Shown piece by piece: positions 16,436 through 25,422 of a stretch of DNA of 64,000 bases. The stretch's first letter is position 1, and every line of letters starts with the position of its first letter. Under the pieces are notes generated by a model, which saw only the letters and a list, made by a program, of their open reading frames with translations, had not been told where the DNA came from and ran no database searches. The translations under genes and the position numbers were made by a program. This DNA comes from Streptomyces sp. NBC_01262. GTDB lineage: Bacteria > Actinomycetota > Actinomycetes > Streptomycetales > Streptomycetaceae. The DNA lies in the NCBI RefSeq assembly GCF_036226365.1, contig NZ_CP108462.1, positions 3,514,501-3,578,500 of the forward strand. The letters run 5' to 3'.

Positions 16436-17731
16436 TCAGCCCAGCAATTCGAAGCAGGCTATCGCCGCCCGCGCGTGCTGCTCGGCCTGGTGGCGGACCG
16501 GGATCCAGCGGGCTCGGTGGGCTGTCTCGTACGCCCGGCACCAGTCGGTGACGAGGTGTTCCAGCCGGCCGCGCAACTCGGTGAGCGGCGGCACCGGTTC
16601 GATGCCCCGTACGAAGCGCAGCAGCATGGACGCGGCGCGCAGCGGCAGGCGCTGGGTGTAGATCTCCACGCTGCTGACCCGGGCGCGGGTCATGGGCGGC
16701 AGCGGCGGGGCGGCGGAGCCGCGCAGGGACGGGTCCCAGTCGGCGGCGAGGATGGGGCCGACGGCGGCGATCTCGGCGGCGGCGCGCAGCAGGGGGCCGC
16801 CGTCGCGGTCGGCGAGATGGGGGCGGACCTCGGCGATGAGGCGGCTGACGACCTGGCTGCCGTGCCGCAGGGCGTCGCCGGCGGCGCACAGGGCCGGGCC
16901 GGCGGCTGGGTGCGGTGAGGTGTCGGCGGCGCGGTCACAGGCCCACATGGGGACTTCGGCGATCGCGGTGACCCCGCCGTAGCGCTCGGCGTAGGTCCAG
17001 GTGGAATGGTCCGCGTCCTCGCGGGTGCGGTATCTGCTGGGCGGCGGCATCACGTAGACGCCGGGCCCGGGGCTGGGCCAGTGGAAGGCATCGGAGGAAC
17101 CGGCCTCCAGGGGTATGTCGAACTCGGCCGCGGACTTGGCGATCCGCTCGGCGAGCCGCGGTATGTCGTGGGTTAGCTGGACGAAGCTCCCGCCGACGTC
17201 TATGCCGTGCAGCGACACCTGCAGCACCGGCCGGAGCTCGTCGATGACCCGGATCAGCGCCTGGGTCTCCGGCAGGGCGTCATTGAGGCGGCCGTCCGCG
17301 GCCAGCCACTCGGGCTGCTCGGCGGCGCACGGCCGGAAGAAGTGCCGGTAGTGGCCGAGCATCGTGAACTCGGTCTCCGGGACCGCCTCGTTGAGCCGGG
17401 CCCCGTCCGGGTCGGCGCACAGCAGGAAGTGCCAGGACGCGTCCGCCGCGGCCAGCAGCCGGGGCTGCTCGGTGGTGACTCGTTCGGCGAGCCGTACGAC
17501 GGTGGCGCCGCCGATCATCTCGTTGGCGTGCGGCCCCGCCACGACCAGGACGTTCCGGCGGCCGTGGCCTATGGACAGCAGCCACAGCGGCTCTCCGCCA
17601 CGGGACCTGCCGACCTGCCGGAGCCGGCAGAGCGAGGGCATCCGGACGGCCAGCGAGCGGGCTGACGCGGTGACCTCGTCCACAGTCGGATAGCGGTCGT
17701 CACAGAGGACGCTTCCCCCCGATGCCTTCAT
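16436..17731 (-). CDS. M14-family zinc carboxypeptidase-like protein
   Basis: 431 residues from ATG 17731 (GGGGGA 4 nt upstream; an in-frame GTG at 17788 would add 19 residues). The zinc ligands are His68 and Glu71 in AGPHANEMIGG and His175 in VSLHGID. A candidate catalytic Glu lies in the segment GGVTAIAEVPMW (about 255). The family cleaves C-terminal residues from peptides; this protein has no signal peptide, so it should act in the cytoplasm. The C-terminal 150 residues are helical and unfamiliar. It lies 30 bp upstream of the DUF4190 gene on the same strand, possibly one transcript. Confidence 0.85.
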   Translation of the reverse strand: MKASGGSVLCDDRYPTVDEVTASARSLAVRMPSLCRLRQVGRSRGGEPLWLLSIGHGRRNVLVVAGPHANEMIGGATVVRLAERVTTEQPRLLAAADASWHFLLCADPDGARLNEAVPETEFTMLGHYRHFFRPCAAEQPEWLAADGRLNDALPETQALIRVIDELRPVLQVSLHGIDVGGSFVQLTHDIPRLAERIAKSAAEFDIPLEAGSSDAFHWPSPGPGVYVMPPPSRYRTREDADHSTWTYAERYGGVTAIAEVPMWACDRAADTSPHPAAGPALCAAGDALRHGSQVVSRLIAEVRPHLADRDGGPLLRAAAEIAAVGPILAADWDPSLRGSAAPPLPPMTRARVSSVEIYTQRLPLRAASMLLRFVRGIEPVPPLTELRGRLEHLVTDWCRAYETAHRARWIPVRHQAEQHARAAIACFELLG

Positions 17732-17858
17732 CAAGTCCCCCGGCGCGTTGGTGCGGTCTGGGGACGGATTCTTCCAATTCGCGCACACCGCAGGCTAGAG
17801 CGCGTTGGTGTTTGTTGAAGCTCGGTTCGCTTCCGTCGCGCTCGGTGACCCATGCGAA

Positions 17859-17888
17859 AGGGGCGCGCCCTTGGCGGGACGCGCCCCT
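17859..17888 (-). terminator. Hairpin terminator downstream of the LAETG protein gene
   Basis: GGGGCGCGCCC...GGG-A-CGCGCCCC: an 11-bp GC stem with one bulge and a 5-nt loop, 21 bp after the stop at 17909. No T run, as is usual in this genus. Confidence 0.65.
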
Positions 17889-17908
17889 CACACTGCCTTT
17901 GACGTACG

Positions 17909-18817
17909 TCAGTGGCGGCGGGCCGCCTGGCGGCGACGGGTGGCGAACAGAACGCCACCGCCCGCGACCAGGAGCAGCGCGGCGCCGCCGGCGATGACGC
18001 CGGTGCCGTTGCTGCCGGTCTCGGCGAGGTCACCGGTGGTGGTGGTCGTCGACTCCGAGGCGGAGGCGGAGGCCGTCGACTCCGAGGCCGACGGCGAGGC
18101 CGAGGACTCCGACGGGCTGGGGGTCGCCGACTCGGAGGAGGCCGGGGTCGACTCAATGGAAGACGGCGTCGGCGTCGGGGTGGGGCTGTCCGAGGGAACC
18201 GTCTGAGTGGTGCAGTCCTTCGTACCGCCGTTCCACCAGGCGATCTTCTTGTCGCCGATGACCGCGTGGTCCGGGCCCTCGGGCAGGTCGCCGTGGGTGT
18301 AGCCGTCGTTGGCGTTGTAGTTGCCGTCGTACTTGGTGTTGCCGTAGTAGAGGTCGATCTGCGCGAAGCAGCTCACGTCCGGGAAGGCGACATCAAGGGT
18401 GTCGGTCTGGCCGGCCTTCACCGACACGGTGTCCCAGTCGTGGAAAACCTGCTTGCCCGAGGTCTGCCAGGTCGGACCGTGGGTACGGTAAGAGGCGAGC
18501 GACGCGGTGCAGGACGCCGAGTCCGAGGCGGTCCGGACCTGGACGTGGACCTTGCCGTCGTCACCGGGCGTGAGCGTGACGTTGTCGACCTTGACGGAGG
18601 AGTACCAGGCGGTGCCGTCCACGGAGAACTCGCACTTGTCGGTGGAGGTCTTGGTGCCTCCGCCGTTGCCCGGCTTGTAACCGGCCGGGGTGCCCTTGTC
18701 CCAGCCCTTGCCACCTTCACAGGCATAGGCGGCGGTGGAGCCCGCGACGGAGAGAGCGAGAGCTGCGGCGCTGACGCCGAGCAGCCGCCGCATGGTGACA
18801 CGTCTCGATATGGACAT
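17909..18817 (-). CDS. LAETG-type sortase-anchored surface protein
   Basis: 302 residues. The signal peptide (about 1-32) ends AAYACEGG. An extracellular beta-rich domain follows (about 55-205, with paired Cys), then a Ser/Thr/Pro/Glu stalk (about 210-258, SESATPSPSESSASPSASES), the sorting motif LAETG at about 264-268, a hydrophobic segment and the basic tail RRRQAARRH. LAxTG is the form used by class E sortases of Streptomyces, which link the Thr to the wall. The ligand or function of the globular part is unknown. The start at 18817 is likely; an inner ATG at 18793 is possible. It stands alone, with a hairpin terminator after it and a 267-bp upstream gap likely holding its promoter. Confidence 0.9.
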   Translation of the reverse strand: MSISRRVTMRRLLGVSAAALALSVAGSTAAYACEGGKGWDKGTPAGYKPGNGGGTKTSTDKCEFSVDGTAWYSSVKVDNVTLTPGDDGKVHVQVRTASDSASCTASLASYRTHGPTWQTSGKQVFHDWDTVSVKAGQTDTLDVAFPDVSCFAQIDLYYGNTKYDGNYNANDGYTHGDLPEGPDHAVIGDKKIAWWNGGTKDCTTQTVPSDSPTPTPTPSSIESTPASSESATPSPSESSASPSASESTASASASESTTTTTGDLAETGSNGTGVIAGGAALLLVAGGGVLFATRRRQAARRH

Positions 18818-19084
18818 GCAGTTACCAATCTGGCGATACGTGGCCCGGCAACACGAGGGGGGCCGGCCGCTCTCCCCGTACGAGGGCAGGCCGGGAGCAG
18901 TGCCGAGCAGGAGTGGTCAAGCAACCCTGGGCACTGAAGCCGCAGGCGCACCACGCATCGTTGTTGGTCCCGTAGAAGGCTGTCAACCTGCCGAGACACA
19001 CAGTTCGATAACGGGCAGTCACATTACGTCCGAGTAGCGCTTCGGTGCATAAATCGGACCGGCCGTGCGTTCGAGCCCGCTCGG

Positions 19085-19879
19085 TCAGCTCGCCGTGCCC
19101 GTCTGCCACAGCACCGCGTTCCCGTACGTGACGCGGACGTTCCCGTCCCCGCCGATCACGAGCACCGCCCCGTCATGGCCGTCGGTCCGGCTGGACCAGA
19201 CCGTCGAGTTGTCCGCCGCGTAGACGACGAAATTGCCGTCGGCCTGGAACACCCCTCTGACCCCCTTGCCCGTCGTACCGCTGGACCACTTCCTTGCGCC
19301 GGCGTACGACACGACCAGGTTCCCGCCGGAGTCCAGCTTCAGGGTGGTCGGACCGTTGACGATCGAGTCCCCCCGGTTCAGTACCCGGGTGCCCGGCACC
19401 GTTTTCGGCGGCGGCTGACTGACCGTGGTCGTGGTCGTCGTCGTCTTCGACGGCGTGGGCGTCCGGCTCGGCCCACTGTCTTCCGGGGTGCCGGAGGCAG
19501 AAGGGCTGACCGACGGCTGATCCGCCACTGGCGTGCCCGGATCCGCGGGGACGGGGGCTTCGCTCGATGCGTTCAGGTTCGTACCCTCGGCAGCCGGTGC
19601 GGCGGAGCTCCCGTTTCCCCTGCCGATGAGCACCGCGGAAACGGAGATCGCGGCCAGGATCACCGCACCGATCACAGCCGCCACCAGCGTCAGACGCCCG
19701 CGCTTCCCCGGCCGCTCGCCCGCGGGGTTGTCGCGCGTCGGCTTCCCGGCCGTCACGGTGCGCAACGCCTGCTCGATCCTGGCCCGTTCCGCGGGGTCCA
19801 GCGTCCGCCTGCCGGCGACCGCCTCGGAGGACGCGGCCCTTCCCCTGCGGGGCAGGGGAGATGGGGACGAAGGGGACAT
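19085..19879 (-). CDS. Membrane-anchored bulb-type (B-lectin) domain protein
   Basis: 264 residues. A cytoplasmic N-terminus (1-62, LDPAERARIEQALRTVTAGK) is followed by one transmembrane helix (about 63-87), a Ser/Thr/Pro linker including a Thr7 run (about 100-160) and an extracellular domain with B-lectin repeats: GNLVVSYAGARKWSSGT, GNFVVYAADNSTVWSS and GNVRVTYGNAVLWQT. The QxDxNxVxY mannose site is only partly kept (QADGNFVVY), so one sugar site may be functional. It probably binds polysaccharide at the cell surface. The gene is monocistronic. On the other strand just upstream lies a tiny ORF with a strong ribosome site (19918). Confidence 0.85.
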   Translation of the reverse strand: MSPSSPSPLPRRGRAASSEAVAGRRTLDPAERARIEQALRTVTAGKPTRDNPAGERPGKRGRLTLVAAVIGAVILAAISVSAVLIGRGNGSSAAPAAEGTNLNASSEAPVPADPGTPVADQPSVSPSASGTPEDSGPSRTPTPSKTTTTTTTVSQPPPKTVPGTRVLNRGDSIVNGPTTLKLDSGGNLVVSYAGARKWSSGTTGKGVRGVFQADGNFVVYAADNSTVWSSRTDGHDGAVLVIGGDGNVRVTYGNAVLWQTGTAS

Positions 19880-19917
19880 CGGTACTCCAGGTCATGGCCT
19901 GCCATCAAGGAGGATGC

Positions 19918-20004
19918 ATGGCGTCGTTGGATCTTAAAGCATGGTGGGACCAATCGGACTCGATCAGGGAGTCGGTCAACTCGACGTCTGGTCTTGGCTG
20001 TTAG
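19918..20004 (+). CDS. Possible 28-residue peptide with strong ribosome site
   Basis: ATG 19918 is preceded by AAGGAGGA at ideal spacing and reads MASLDLKAWWDQSDSIRESV then NSTSGLGC before TAG. The codons are atypical for this GC level (TTG, CTT, AAA, TCT, GGT), and the span lacks strong GC3 bias. It diverges from the lectin-domain gene. It could be a real small peptide, the N-terminal remnant of a lost gene, or chance. Confidence 0.3.
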   Translation: MASLDLKAWWDQSDSIRESVNSTSGLGC

Positions 20005-20037
20005 GGGTCGACGCCCGGACAGGGCACAGGACAGGCC

Positions 20038-20706
20038 CTAGCGCCGCAGGTAGGTGAGCACGGCCAGGACGCGGCGGTGGGTTTCCTGCGCGGGCGGGAG
20101 GTCCAGCTTCATCAGGATGTTGCCGATGTGCTTGCCGACGGCCGCGTCGGTGACGGAGAGGCGGCGGGAGAGTTCGGCGTTGGAGTGGCCTTCCGCCATG
20201 AGGGCGAGGACTTCGCGTTCGCGGGCGGTGAGGCGCTGGAGGGGGTCGCGGCGGCGGGCGAGCAGGTGGCGTACGACCTCGGGGTCGATGACGGTGCCGC
20301 CGGCGGCGACGCGGATCACGGCGTCGAGGAAGTCCTCGACGTGGCCGACGCGGTCCTTGAGGAGGTAGCCGACGGCGGTGCCGTCGCCGGAGTCGAGCAA
20401 TTCGGCTGCGTAGGAGCGCTGGACGTACTGGGAGAGGACCAGAACCGGGAGGCCGGGCCGGTTTTCGCGCATGCGCAGCGCGGCCCGCAGGCCTTCGTCG
20501 GAGTGGCCGGGCGGCATGCGCACGTCGGTTACGACGATGTCGGGCCCGTGCTCGGCGACGGCCGCTTCGAGGGCGTCCGCGTCGCCGACGGCGGCGACCG
20601 TCTCGTGCCCGAACCGGGCGAGCAGGCCGACGAGGCCTTCCCGGAGGAGGACGGAGTCCTCGGCGAGGACTATTCGGAGCGGAGGGGGAGGGAGCGGAGG
20701 GTGCAA
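20038..20706 (-). CDS. NarL/LuxR-family response regulator
   Basis: 222 residues. The receiver domain (about 11-130) has the acidic pair in LAEDS, phospho-acceptor Asp61 in IVVTDVRMPP, and Lys in YLLKDRVG. The LuxR HTH is at about 155-215 (LTAREREVLALMAEGHSNAE, VGKHIGNILMKL). No ATG or GTG is available upstream of the receiver, so I use TTG 20706 with GGAG 5 nt before it. It lies inside the kinase gene's 3' end (37-bp overlap), so the two are translated together. It is the partner of the kinase at 20670-21941 and probably controls the divergent FtsX-like permease or other targets. Confidence 0.92.
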   Translation of the reverse strand: MHPPLPPPPLRIVLAEDSVLLREGLVGLLARFGHETVAAVGDADALEAAVAEHGPDIVVTDVRMPPGHSDEGLRAALRMRENRPGLPVLVLSQYVQRSYAAELLDSGDGTAVGYLLKDRVGHVEDFLDAVIRVAAGGTVIDPEVVRHLLARRRDPLQRLTAREREVLALMAEGHSNAELSRRLSVTDAAVGKHIGNILMKLDLPPAQETHRRVLAVLTYLRR

Positions 20707-21941
20707 GGGATCTCCACGCGCAGCAGGGTCGGGCCGCCGGCCGGGCTGGCCAGGGTCAGTGTGCCGTCCACCACGGCGACCCGGTCGGCCAGTCCCGTGA
20801 GCCCGGTGCCACGCGCGGCGTCCGCCCCGCCCCGGCCGTCGTCCCGGATCTCCACGGTCAGCCGCGAGCCGTCGTGGCCTCCGGTGACGGTGACGCCGCT
20901 CGCGCCGCTGTGCTTGGCCGCGTTGGCGAGCGCCTCGCAGACCACGAAGTACGCGGCCGACTCGGCCGACTCCGGCAGCCGCCCGGGGAGGTCCAGCCGC
21001 GTCCGCACCGGTATCGGCGAGCGGTCCGCCGCGTCCGCGAGCGCGTCCGGCAGCCCCCGGTCGGTGAGCACCTGCGGATGGATGCCGTTGATCAGCTCCC
21101 GCAGGGACTCCAGCACCTGCCCTGCCTCGGCCTGCGCCTTGGCCAGCCGGTCGGCGATCGGGCTGCCGTCCGGCGCGTCCAGCCGGGCCAGCCCGAGCGT
21201 CAGGGACAGCGCGACGAGCCGCTGCTGGGCACCGTCGTGCAGATCCCGCTCGATCCGGCGCCGTTCCGCGTCGAACGCCGCCGCCAGCCGGGCCCGGGAC
21301 GTGGTCAGCTCGGTGACCCTGGCGGCCAGTTCCGCCGTCCCGCCCGCCGTGAGCAGCCACCGGGCCAGCGCCGCCCGGGCCCCGGCCACCGGGCCGAGGG
21401 CGTACAGCAGCGCCGGGAGCAGCAGCAGGCCAGCAACCGCGCACGCCAGCGCCGCCGGATATCCCGTGACGGCGTGCAGCTTCAGCGGGTTGGCCTGCTC
21501 GCCGTCCGCCGCGAGCAGCAACGGCGTCGCCAGCAGGTCCGCCGGCACCGCGAAGGCTCCTCCGACCGCCAGCAGTTCCAGCGGCCACAGCACGGTGGCG
21601 GCGAGCACCGCGTACCCCAGTTCCTGCCAGGTCGCCCGCTCCGCGAACCGCGTACGCGCCCAAGCCGTGATGCCGGTGCGGTCCGGGTCCCGATGGGGGT
21701 CGGCCACGGGCTCGGGGTCCAGCAGCCGCAGCCGGCGCCGTTCGACGGCCGCGTACGGCACGCCGGACAGCGCGAGGGCGGCCAGCAGGGGGAGGCCCAC
21801 CAGCACGGGCGCGAGTGCGGTGCCGGAGGCGGCGAGCAGCAGCATGACGGTGAAGGCGGCGGCGCCCGTGAGACCTCCGCTGAGCAGGTAGGCGGCCGGC
21901 CGCCAAGGTATCCGCATCCGTATCGGCATCCGTGTCCGCAT
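20670..21941 (-). CDS. Sensor histidine kinase (HisKA_3 family)
   Basis: 423 residues from ATG 21941 (the frame is open further upstream, but that part is non-coding Ala/Arg/Ser sequence over the divergent gene). Several transmembrane helices lie in the first 180 residues. The dimerisation/phosphoacceptor helix IERDLHDGAQQRLVALSLTL has His235, and the HATPase carries the N box (ALANAAKHSG) and G box (DDGRGGADAARGTGL). It autophosphorylates and passes phosphate to the regulator encoded by the overlapping gene. The signal is unknown. About 110 bp separate it from the divergent permease, leaving room for a shared promoter region. Confidence 0.92.
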   Translation of the reverse strand: MRTRMPIRMRIPWRPAAYLLSGGLTGAAAFTVMLLLAASGTALAPVLVGLPLLAALALSGVPYAAVERRRLRLLDPEPVADPHRDPDRTGITAWARTRFAERATWQELGYAVLAATVLWPLELLAVGGAFAVPADLLATPLLLAADGEQANPLKLHAVTGYPAALACAVAGLLLLPALLYALGPVAGARAALARWLLTAGGTAELAARVTELTTSRARLAAAFDAERRRIERDLHDGAQQRLVALSLTLGLARLDAPDGSPIADRLAKAQAEAGQVLESLRELINGIHPQVLTDRGLPDALADAADRSPIPVRTRLDLPGRLPESAESAAYFVVCEALANAAKHSGASGVTVTGGHDGSRLTVEIRDDGRGGADAARGTGLTGLADRVAVVDGTLTLASPAGGPTLLRVEIPCTLRSLPLRSE

Positions 21942-22050
21942 CCCGCCACCGTAGGAGACGTCCGCTCCCCGCGCGGTAGGGCCGGCCATACCCTCACCAC
22001 TCGCCCCCGCCCCGCTGACCGGCGACGCGCCCGGCGCTTGGCTTGCGGCC

Positions 22051-23898
22051 ATGCTGAAAATCGCGATGCGGTCGCTACGGCGCCGTTGGCCAACGCAGTT
22101 GGGAACATTCGCGGCGGTGGCCCTGGGGGTCGCCCTGATGACCATGACCGGCCTCGGCCTGGCGGCCTCCGTCGCGGCCTCCGACACGGCCGGGCTCAAT
22201 GCCCTGCTGGGCACGGCCGGCGGTATCGGGACCTTCGTGTCGGCCTTCGTGGTCGCCTCCACCTTCTCGTACGCCATCGCCGCGCGCCGCCGTGAGCTCG
22301 GGCTGCTGCGGCTGGCCGGGGCAACTCGCGGACAGCTGCGGCGGCTGGTGCTGGCGGAGGCGGCGGCGGTCGGCGTAGCCGGCTCGGCCGCCGGGTGCGC
22401 GCTCGGGAAGGCGGCGGCGCCGCTGATGGCCCGGTGGACGATCGCGCAAGGGCTGGCCCCGGCTTCGTACGCCATCGGCCATCAGACCTGGCCGCTGCAC
22501 ACCGCCTTCTGGACGGGGCTCGCGGTCGCGCTGACCGGGACGTATGCCGCCGCCCGCCGGGCGGGCCGCGTGGGGCCGCTGGAGGCACTGCGGGAGGCGG
22601 CGGTGGACGAGCGGTGCATGACGGCGGGGCGGTGGGCGTGGGGCTCGGGACTGGCGGTGTGCGCGGCGGGGCTGACGGGGTGGCGGCTGGGCTTCGATCC
22701 GGGGGACCTGCTGAAGCGGAAGACGTACACGTGGCAGCCGATGCTGCTGATCTCGGCGGTCGCTCTGCTCGCGCCGGTCCTGGTACGCCCGCTGCTGCGG
22801 GCGCTGGCCTGGGCCCCGGCCCGGCTGACCGCGTACGCCGGCCGGCTCGTCCGGGAGAACGCCTCGGCCGGTATCCGCCGCACGGCGGCCGTCGCGGCGC
22901 CCGTCCTGGTGATGGTCGGCCTCACCGGCTCCCTCCTCGGCTCCGCCGCCACCATCAGCGCCGCCAAGGCCGCCGAAGCCCGGTCCCTCACCGCTTCCAC
23001 GGACTACGTCCTCACCGGTGACCGGCTGCCCGACCGGCTCGACGTGCCCGGCACGACGGCGCTCCCGCTGGCCGCCACCGAACTCACCGTCCTGGAGGAG
23101 GGCTCCGTCGAAGTCCGCACCGAGGCCTGGGCCGCCTACCCCGCCGCCCTCGCCGAGGTCGCCCGCCTGCCTCTGGCCGCCGGGTCCGTCGCCGACCTGG
23201 ACGACGGCGGCATCATCGTCACCCAGGAATGGGAGCGGCACACCCTCGGCGCCTCCGTCCCCCTCCGCCTCGCCGACGGCACCCGCCGCAGCCTGCGCAT
23301 CGTCGCCGTCATGCGCACGGGCACCGGCGACAACGCCGCCTACGTCACCCCGCGCAACGCGCCCGGCTCGGCGGTGACCCGCATCGAGGTGCAGGCCCCC
23401 TCCGCCGCGGCCGCCGCCCGGCTCCGCCACGCCGCCGCCCCCTACGACGCCACCGTCCGCACCACCGCCGCCTGGCTCGCCGCCACCCACCCCCGTACCA
23501 ACCGCTACACCCGCGTCGGCTTCCTCCTCGTCCTCGGCCTCTCCCTCCTCTACGCCGCCATCTCCCTCGCGGGCACCCTCGCCCTCTCCACCTCCCACCG
23601 CTCCCCCGAACTCGCCCTCCTCCGCCTCGCCGGCGCCACCCGCCCCCAGATCCTGCGCCTCCTCACCGCCGAATCCCTCCTCACCGTCACCACCGGCGCC
23701 CTCCTCGGCACCGCCGTCGCCCTCCTCGACCTCACCGCCCTGCGCTGCGCCCTCGCACTGCTCGGCGTCGACTCCCCCGCCGTCGTCCCCTGGCCGGCGA
23801 TGGGCGCCGTGACGGCGGTCTGCGCCGCAGTGGCGGTGGTGTGCACGGCGGCGGCGGGCGCATGGGCGCTACGGGGCCGCAGGCCGGAAGGGCTATGA
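22051..23898 (+). CDS. FtsX-like ABC transporter permease, orphan
   Basis: 615 residues. Two FtsX domains (about 50-170 and 485-600) share the motif RRRELGLLRLAGATRGQLRR / HRSPELALLRLAGATRPQIL, about ten transmembrane helices in total and an extracellular portion (about 295-480). Such permeases need a LolD/MacB-type ATPase for lipid, peptide or bacitracin-type substrate handling or mechanotransmission. No ATPase gene lies on either side, which is unusual beside a two-component system. The GC skew of codon choice rises strongly after 23000. The 3' end overlaps the convergent Rieske gene by 6 bp. Confidence 0.9.
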   Translation: MLKIAMRSLRRRWPTQLGTFAAVALGVALMTMTGLGLAASVAASDTAGLNALLGTAGGIGTFVSAFVVASTFSYAIAARRRELGLLRLAGATRGQLRRLVLAEAAAVGVAGSAAGCALGKAAAPLMARWTIAQGLAPASYAIGHQTWPLHTAFWTGLAVALTGTYAAARRAGRVGPLEALREAAVDERCMTAGRWAWGSGLAVCAAGLTGWRLGFDPGDLLKRKTYTWQPMLLISAVALLAPVLVRPLLRALAWAPARLTAYAGRLVRENASAGIRRTAAVAAPVLVMVGLTGSLLGSAATISAAKAAEARSLTASTDYVLTGDRLPDRLDVPGTTALPLAATELTVLEEGSVEVRTEAWAAYPAALAEVARLPLAAGSVADLDDGGIIVTQEWERHTLGASVPLRLADGTRRSLRIVAVMRTGTGDNAAYVTPRNAPGSAVTRIEVQAPSAAAAARLRHAAAPYDATVRTTAAWLAATHPRTNRYTRVGFLLVLGLSLLYAAISLAGTLALSTSHRSPELALLRLAGATRPQILRLLTAESLLTVTTGALLGTAVALLDLTALRCALALLGVDSPAVVPWPAMGAVTAVCAAVAVVCTAAAGAWALRGRRPEGL

Positions 23899-24945
23899 CA
23901 TCGCGGTGGCGGTCCCCGGCTGAACCGGCAGCTCGGACGTGACGTCGGAGGTGACATCGGACGGATAGAACTGGGCGTACCAGCGGCGAAGTGCCTTGAT
24001 GCCCCTCTCGTGGGGCAGCAGCAGCGGGCGCGGCCGGTGGATCTTGTGGTCCCAGATCCGGACCTCCTCGCGTACCTCCCCCAGGGCCTCCGCACGGAAG
24101 ACGAGCTTGAGGACCGGTGCCAGGAACGGAAGCCGGGCGGGTTTGCGGATGTAGTAGAGCATCCGCAGTTCGCTCGTGCGCTCGTCGACGGGGGTGGTGA
24201 GGGCGACGGCGGTCAGCGACAGGACGGGGCCGAGGACCCGGACCACCATGACCCCGGGGCCGTACATGTACACGTCGAAGGTGTTGTTGATGTCCCAGCC
24301 CAGAACGCGCCGCCCGAAGCGGCTGCGAGTCTCGGCGAACGGGCCGTCCGGCAGCAGGTCCATGACGGGTGGTTCGTTCTGTCCGTGAATGAAGGTGAAG
24401 TGCGACTCGTCCACGATGTTCTCGCGCATCTCCTGGATGTGGATGCGCGACCGGCACACGTCATCGATCGGCGCGGCGAACTCCCCCGAGCTGCTCTCCG
24501 GGATCCCGGGCACCTCCCACGACGGGGCGTCCGGTCCCGTGTACACGAAGACGAGCCCGCTGTGCTCGCGCACCGGCAACCCGCCGATGGACACCTTCGG
24601 AGTGCGGGTCGCGAAGGGGGCGTGCGTACACCGCCCGTCCGCCCCGAACCGCCACCCGTGGAACGGGCACTCGACGGTCCCGTCCACGACCTTCCCCCCG
24701 GAGCCCAGATGCGCCCCGTAGTGCGGGCAGTGCGCGTCACGGACCGCCGCCTGCCCGCCCGCTCCGCGGAAGGCGACGAGGGCACGCCCGAAGTAGTGGA
24801 GGTTCACGAGCCTGCCCGGCCGAAGCTCTTCGCTGCGCAGGACGGCGTACCACCCATACGGAACGAACGGCATCGGATACTGGTCGGCTCGCGGGTCACG
24901 CGGCAGATCTGCGAGGTCACGGCCACGGCCACGGCGTAAATTCAT
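23893..24945 (-). CDS. Rieske non-haem iron oxygenase (KshA-like terminal oxygenase)
   Basis: 350 residues. The Rieske [2Fe-2S] ligands are Cys73, His75, Cys93 and His96 (CPHYGAHL, CPFHGW). The mononuclear iron site is in ENIVDESHFTFIHG (Asn176, Asp179, His182, His187). It hydroxylates or dihydroxylates a hydrophobic ring substrate using electrons from a separate reductase. Resemblance is to 3-ketosteroid 9alpha-hydroxylase oxygenase and related cholesterol-side enzymes. No reductase or steroid genes are nearby, so the substrate is open. The stop lies within the 3' end of the convergent permease gene. Confidence 0.9.
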   Translation of the reverse strand: MNLRRGRGRDLADLPRDPRADQYPMPFVPYGWYAVLRSEELRPGRLVNLHYFGRALVAFRGAGGQAAVRDAHCPHYGAHLGSGGKVVDGTVECPFHGWRFGADGRCTHAPFATRTPKVSIGGLPVREHSGLVFVYTGPDAPSWEVPGIPESSSGEFAAPIDDVCRSRIHIQEMRENIVDESHFTFIHGQNEPPVMDLLPDGPFAETRSRFGRRVLGWDINNTFDVYMYGPGVMVVRVLGPVLSLTAVALTTPVDERTSELRMLYYIRKPARLPFLAPVLKLVFRAEALGEVREEVRIWDHKIHRPRPLLLPHERGIKALRRWYAQFYPSDVTSDVTSELPVQPGTATAMS

Positions 24946-25422
24946 GCGCCGATGCTAGGGGCCCTGCCCGGCGGGGGCCGCACCGGGCCGACTCGGCCTC
25001 CTCCGGGAGCCGGCCGGGGAGGTTCACCCGCGTCCGCACCAGTATCAGCGAGCGGTCCGCCACGTCCTCGAGCGCGTCCGGCAGGCCCTCAAGATCTCAG
25101 CCCCACTACCTGAACGCCTTGCGGTGCAACGATCGCTGCCCGGCTGACCGACTTCGAGGGGACGGGTGCGGTGCTGGCGCAACCTGTTCGTTTCCATCTC
25201 ACGCCATCGGCTTGACGGCGCCTCCTTGGCATTAACTCCTTGCCCAGGGCGCCCAAGCATGAGTTAGCGTTGTCCTGCACCGCGTGTCCTCCCGGAGGAT
25301 GTACGCGACGTGACCTGCGGAGACGTAGGCCCTTTTGGTTTGGTGACGCGGCCCCATGGTGTGCTCCCGGCGGGAGCTATCCGGCATCCGTCACCGGTCA
25401 CAACCGAAGGGGACGCATTCCT
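24946..25422. other. Gene-poor gap with decayed sequence
   Basis: No convincing full gene. It contains a kinase-gene fragment (24986-25088), a short imperfect palindrome TCCTCCCGGAGGA near 25290, and the presumed promoter of the 42-residue gene at 25423. Open frames here have poor codon bias. Confidence 0.6.
24986..25088 (-). pseudogene. Remnant of a HisKA_3 histidine kinase gene
   Basis: About 100 bp closely match 20951-21055 of the intact kinase gene: shared stretches include GGCCGACTCGGCC, CGCGTCCGCACC and GAGCGGTCCGCC. On minus it would encode GLPDALEDVADRSLILVRTR versus GLPDALADAADRSPIPVRTR. Flanks do not match and no start or catalytic box is present. It is a partial duplication or the last trace of a paralogous kinase. 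Confidence 0.75.

Noticed and set aside
21942..22475. Histidine kinase extended to 22475
   Set aside because: It overlaps the divergent FtsX gene by 425 bp and has no membrane or sensor pattern; ATG 21941 starts just before the first helix.
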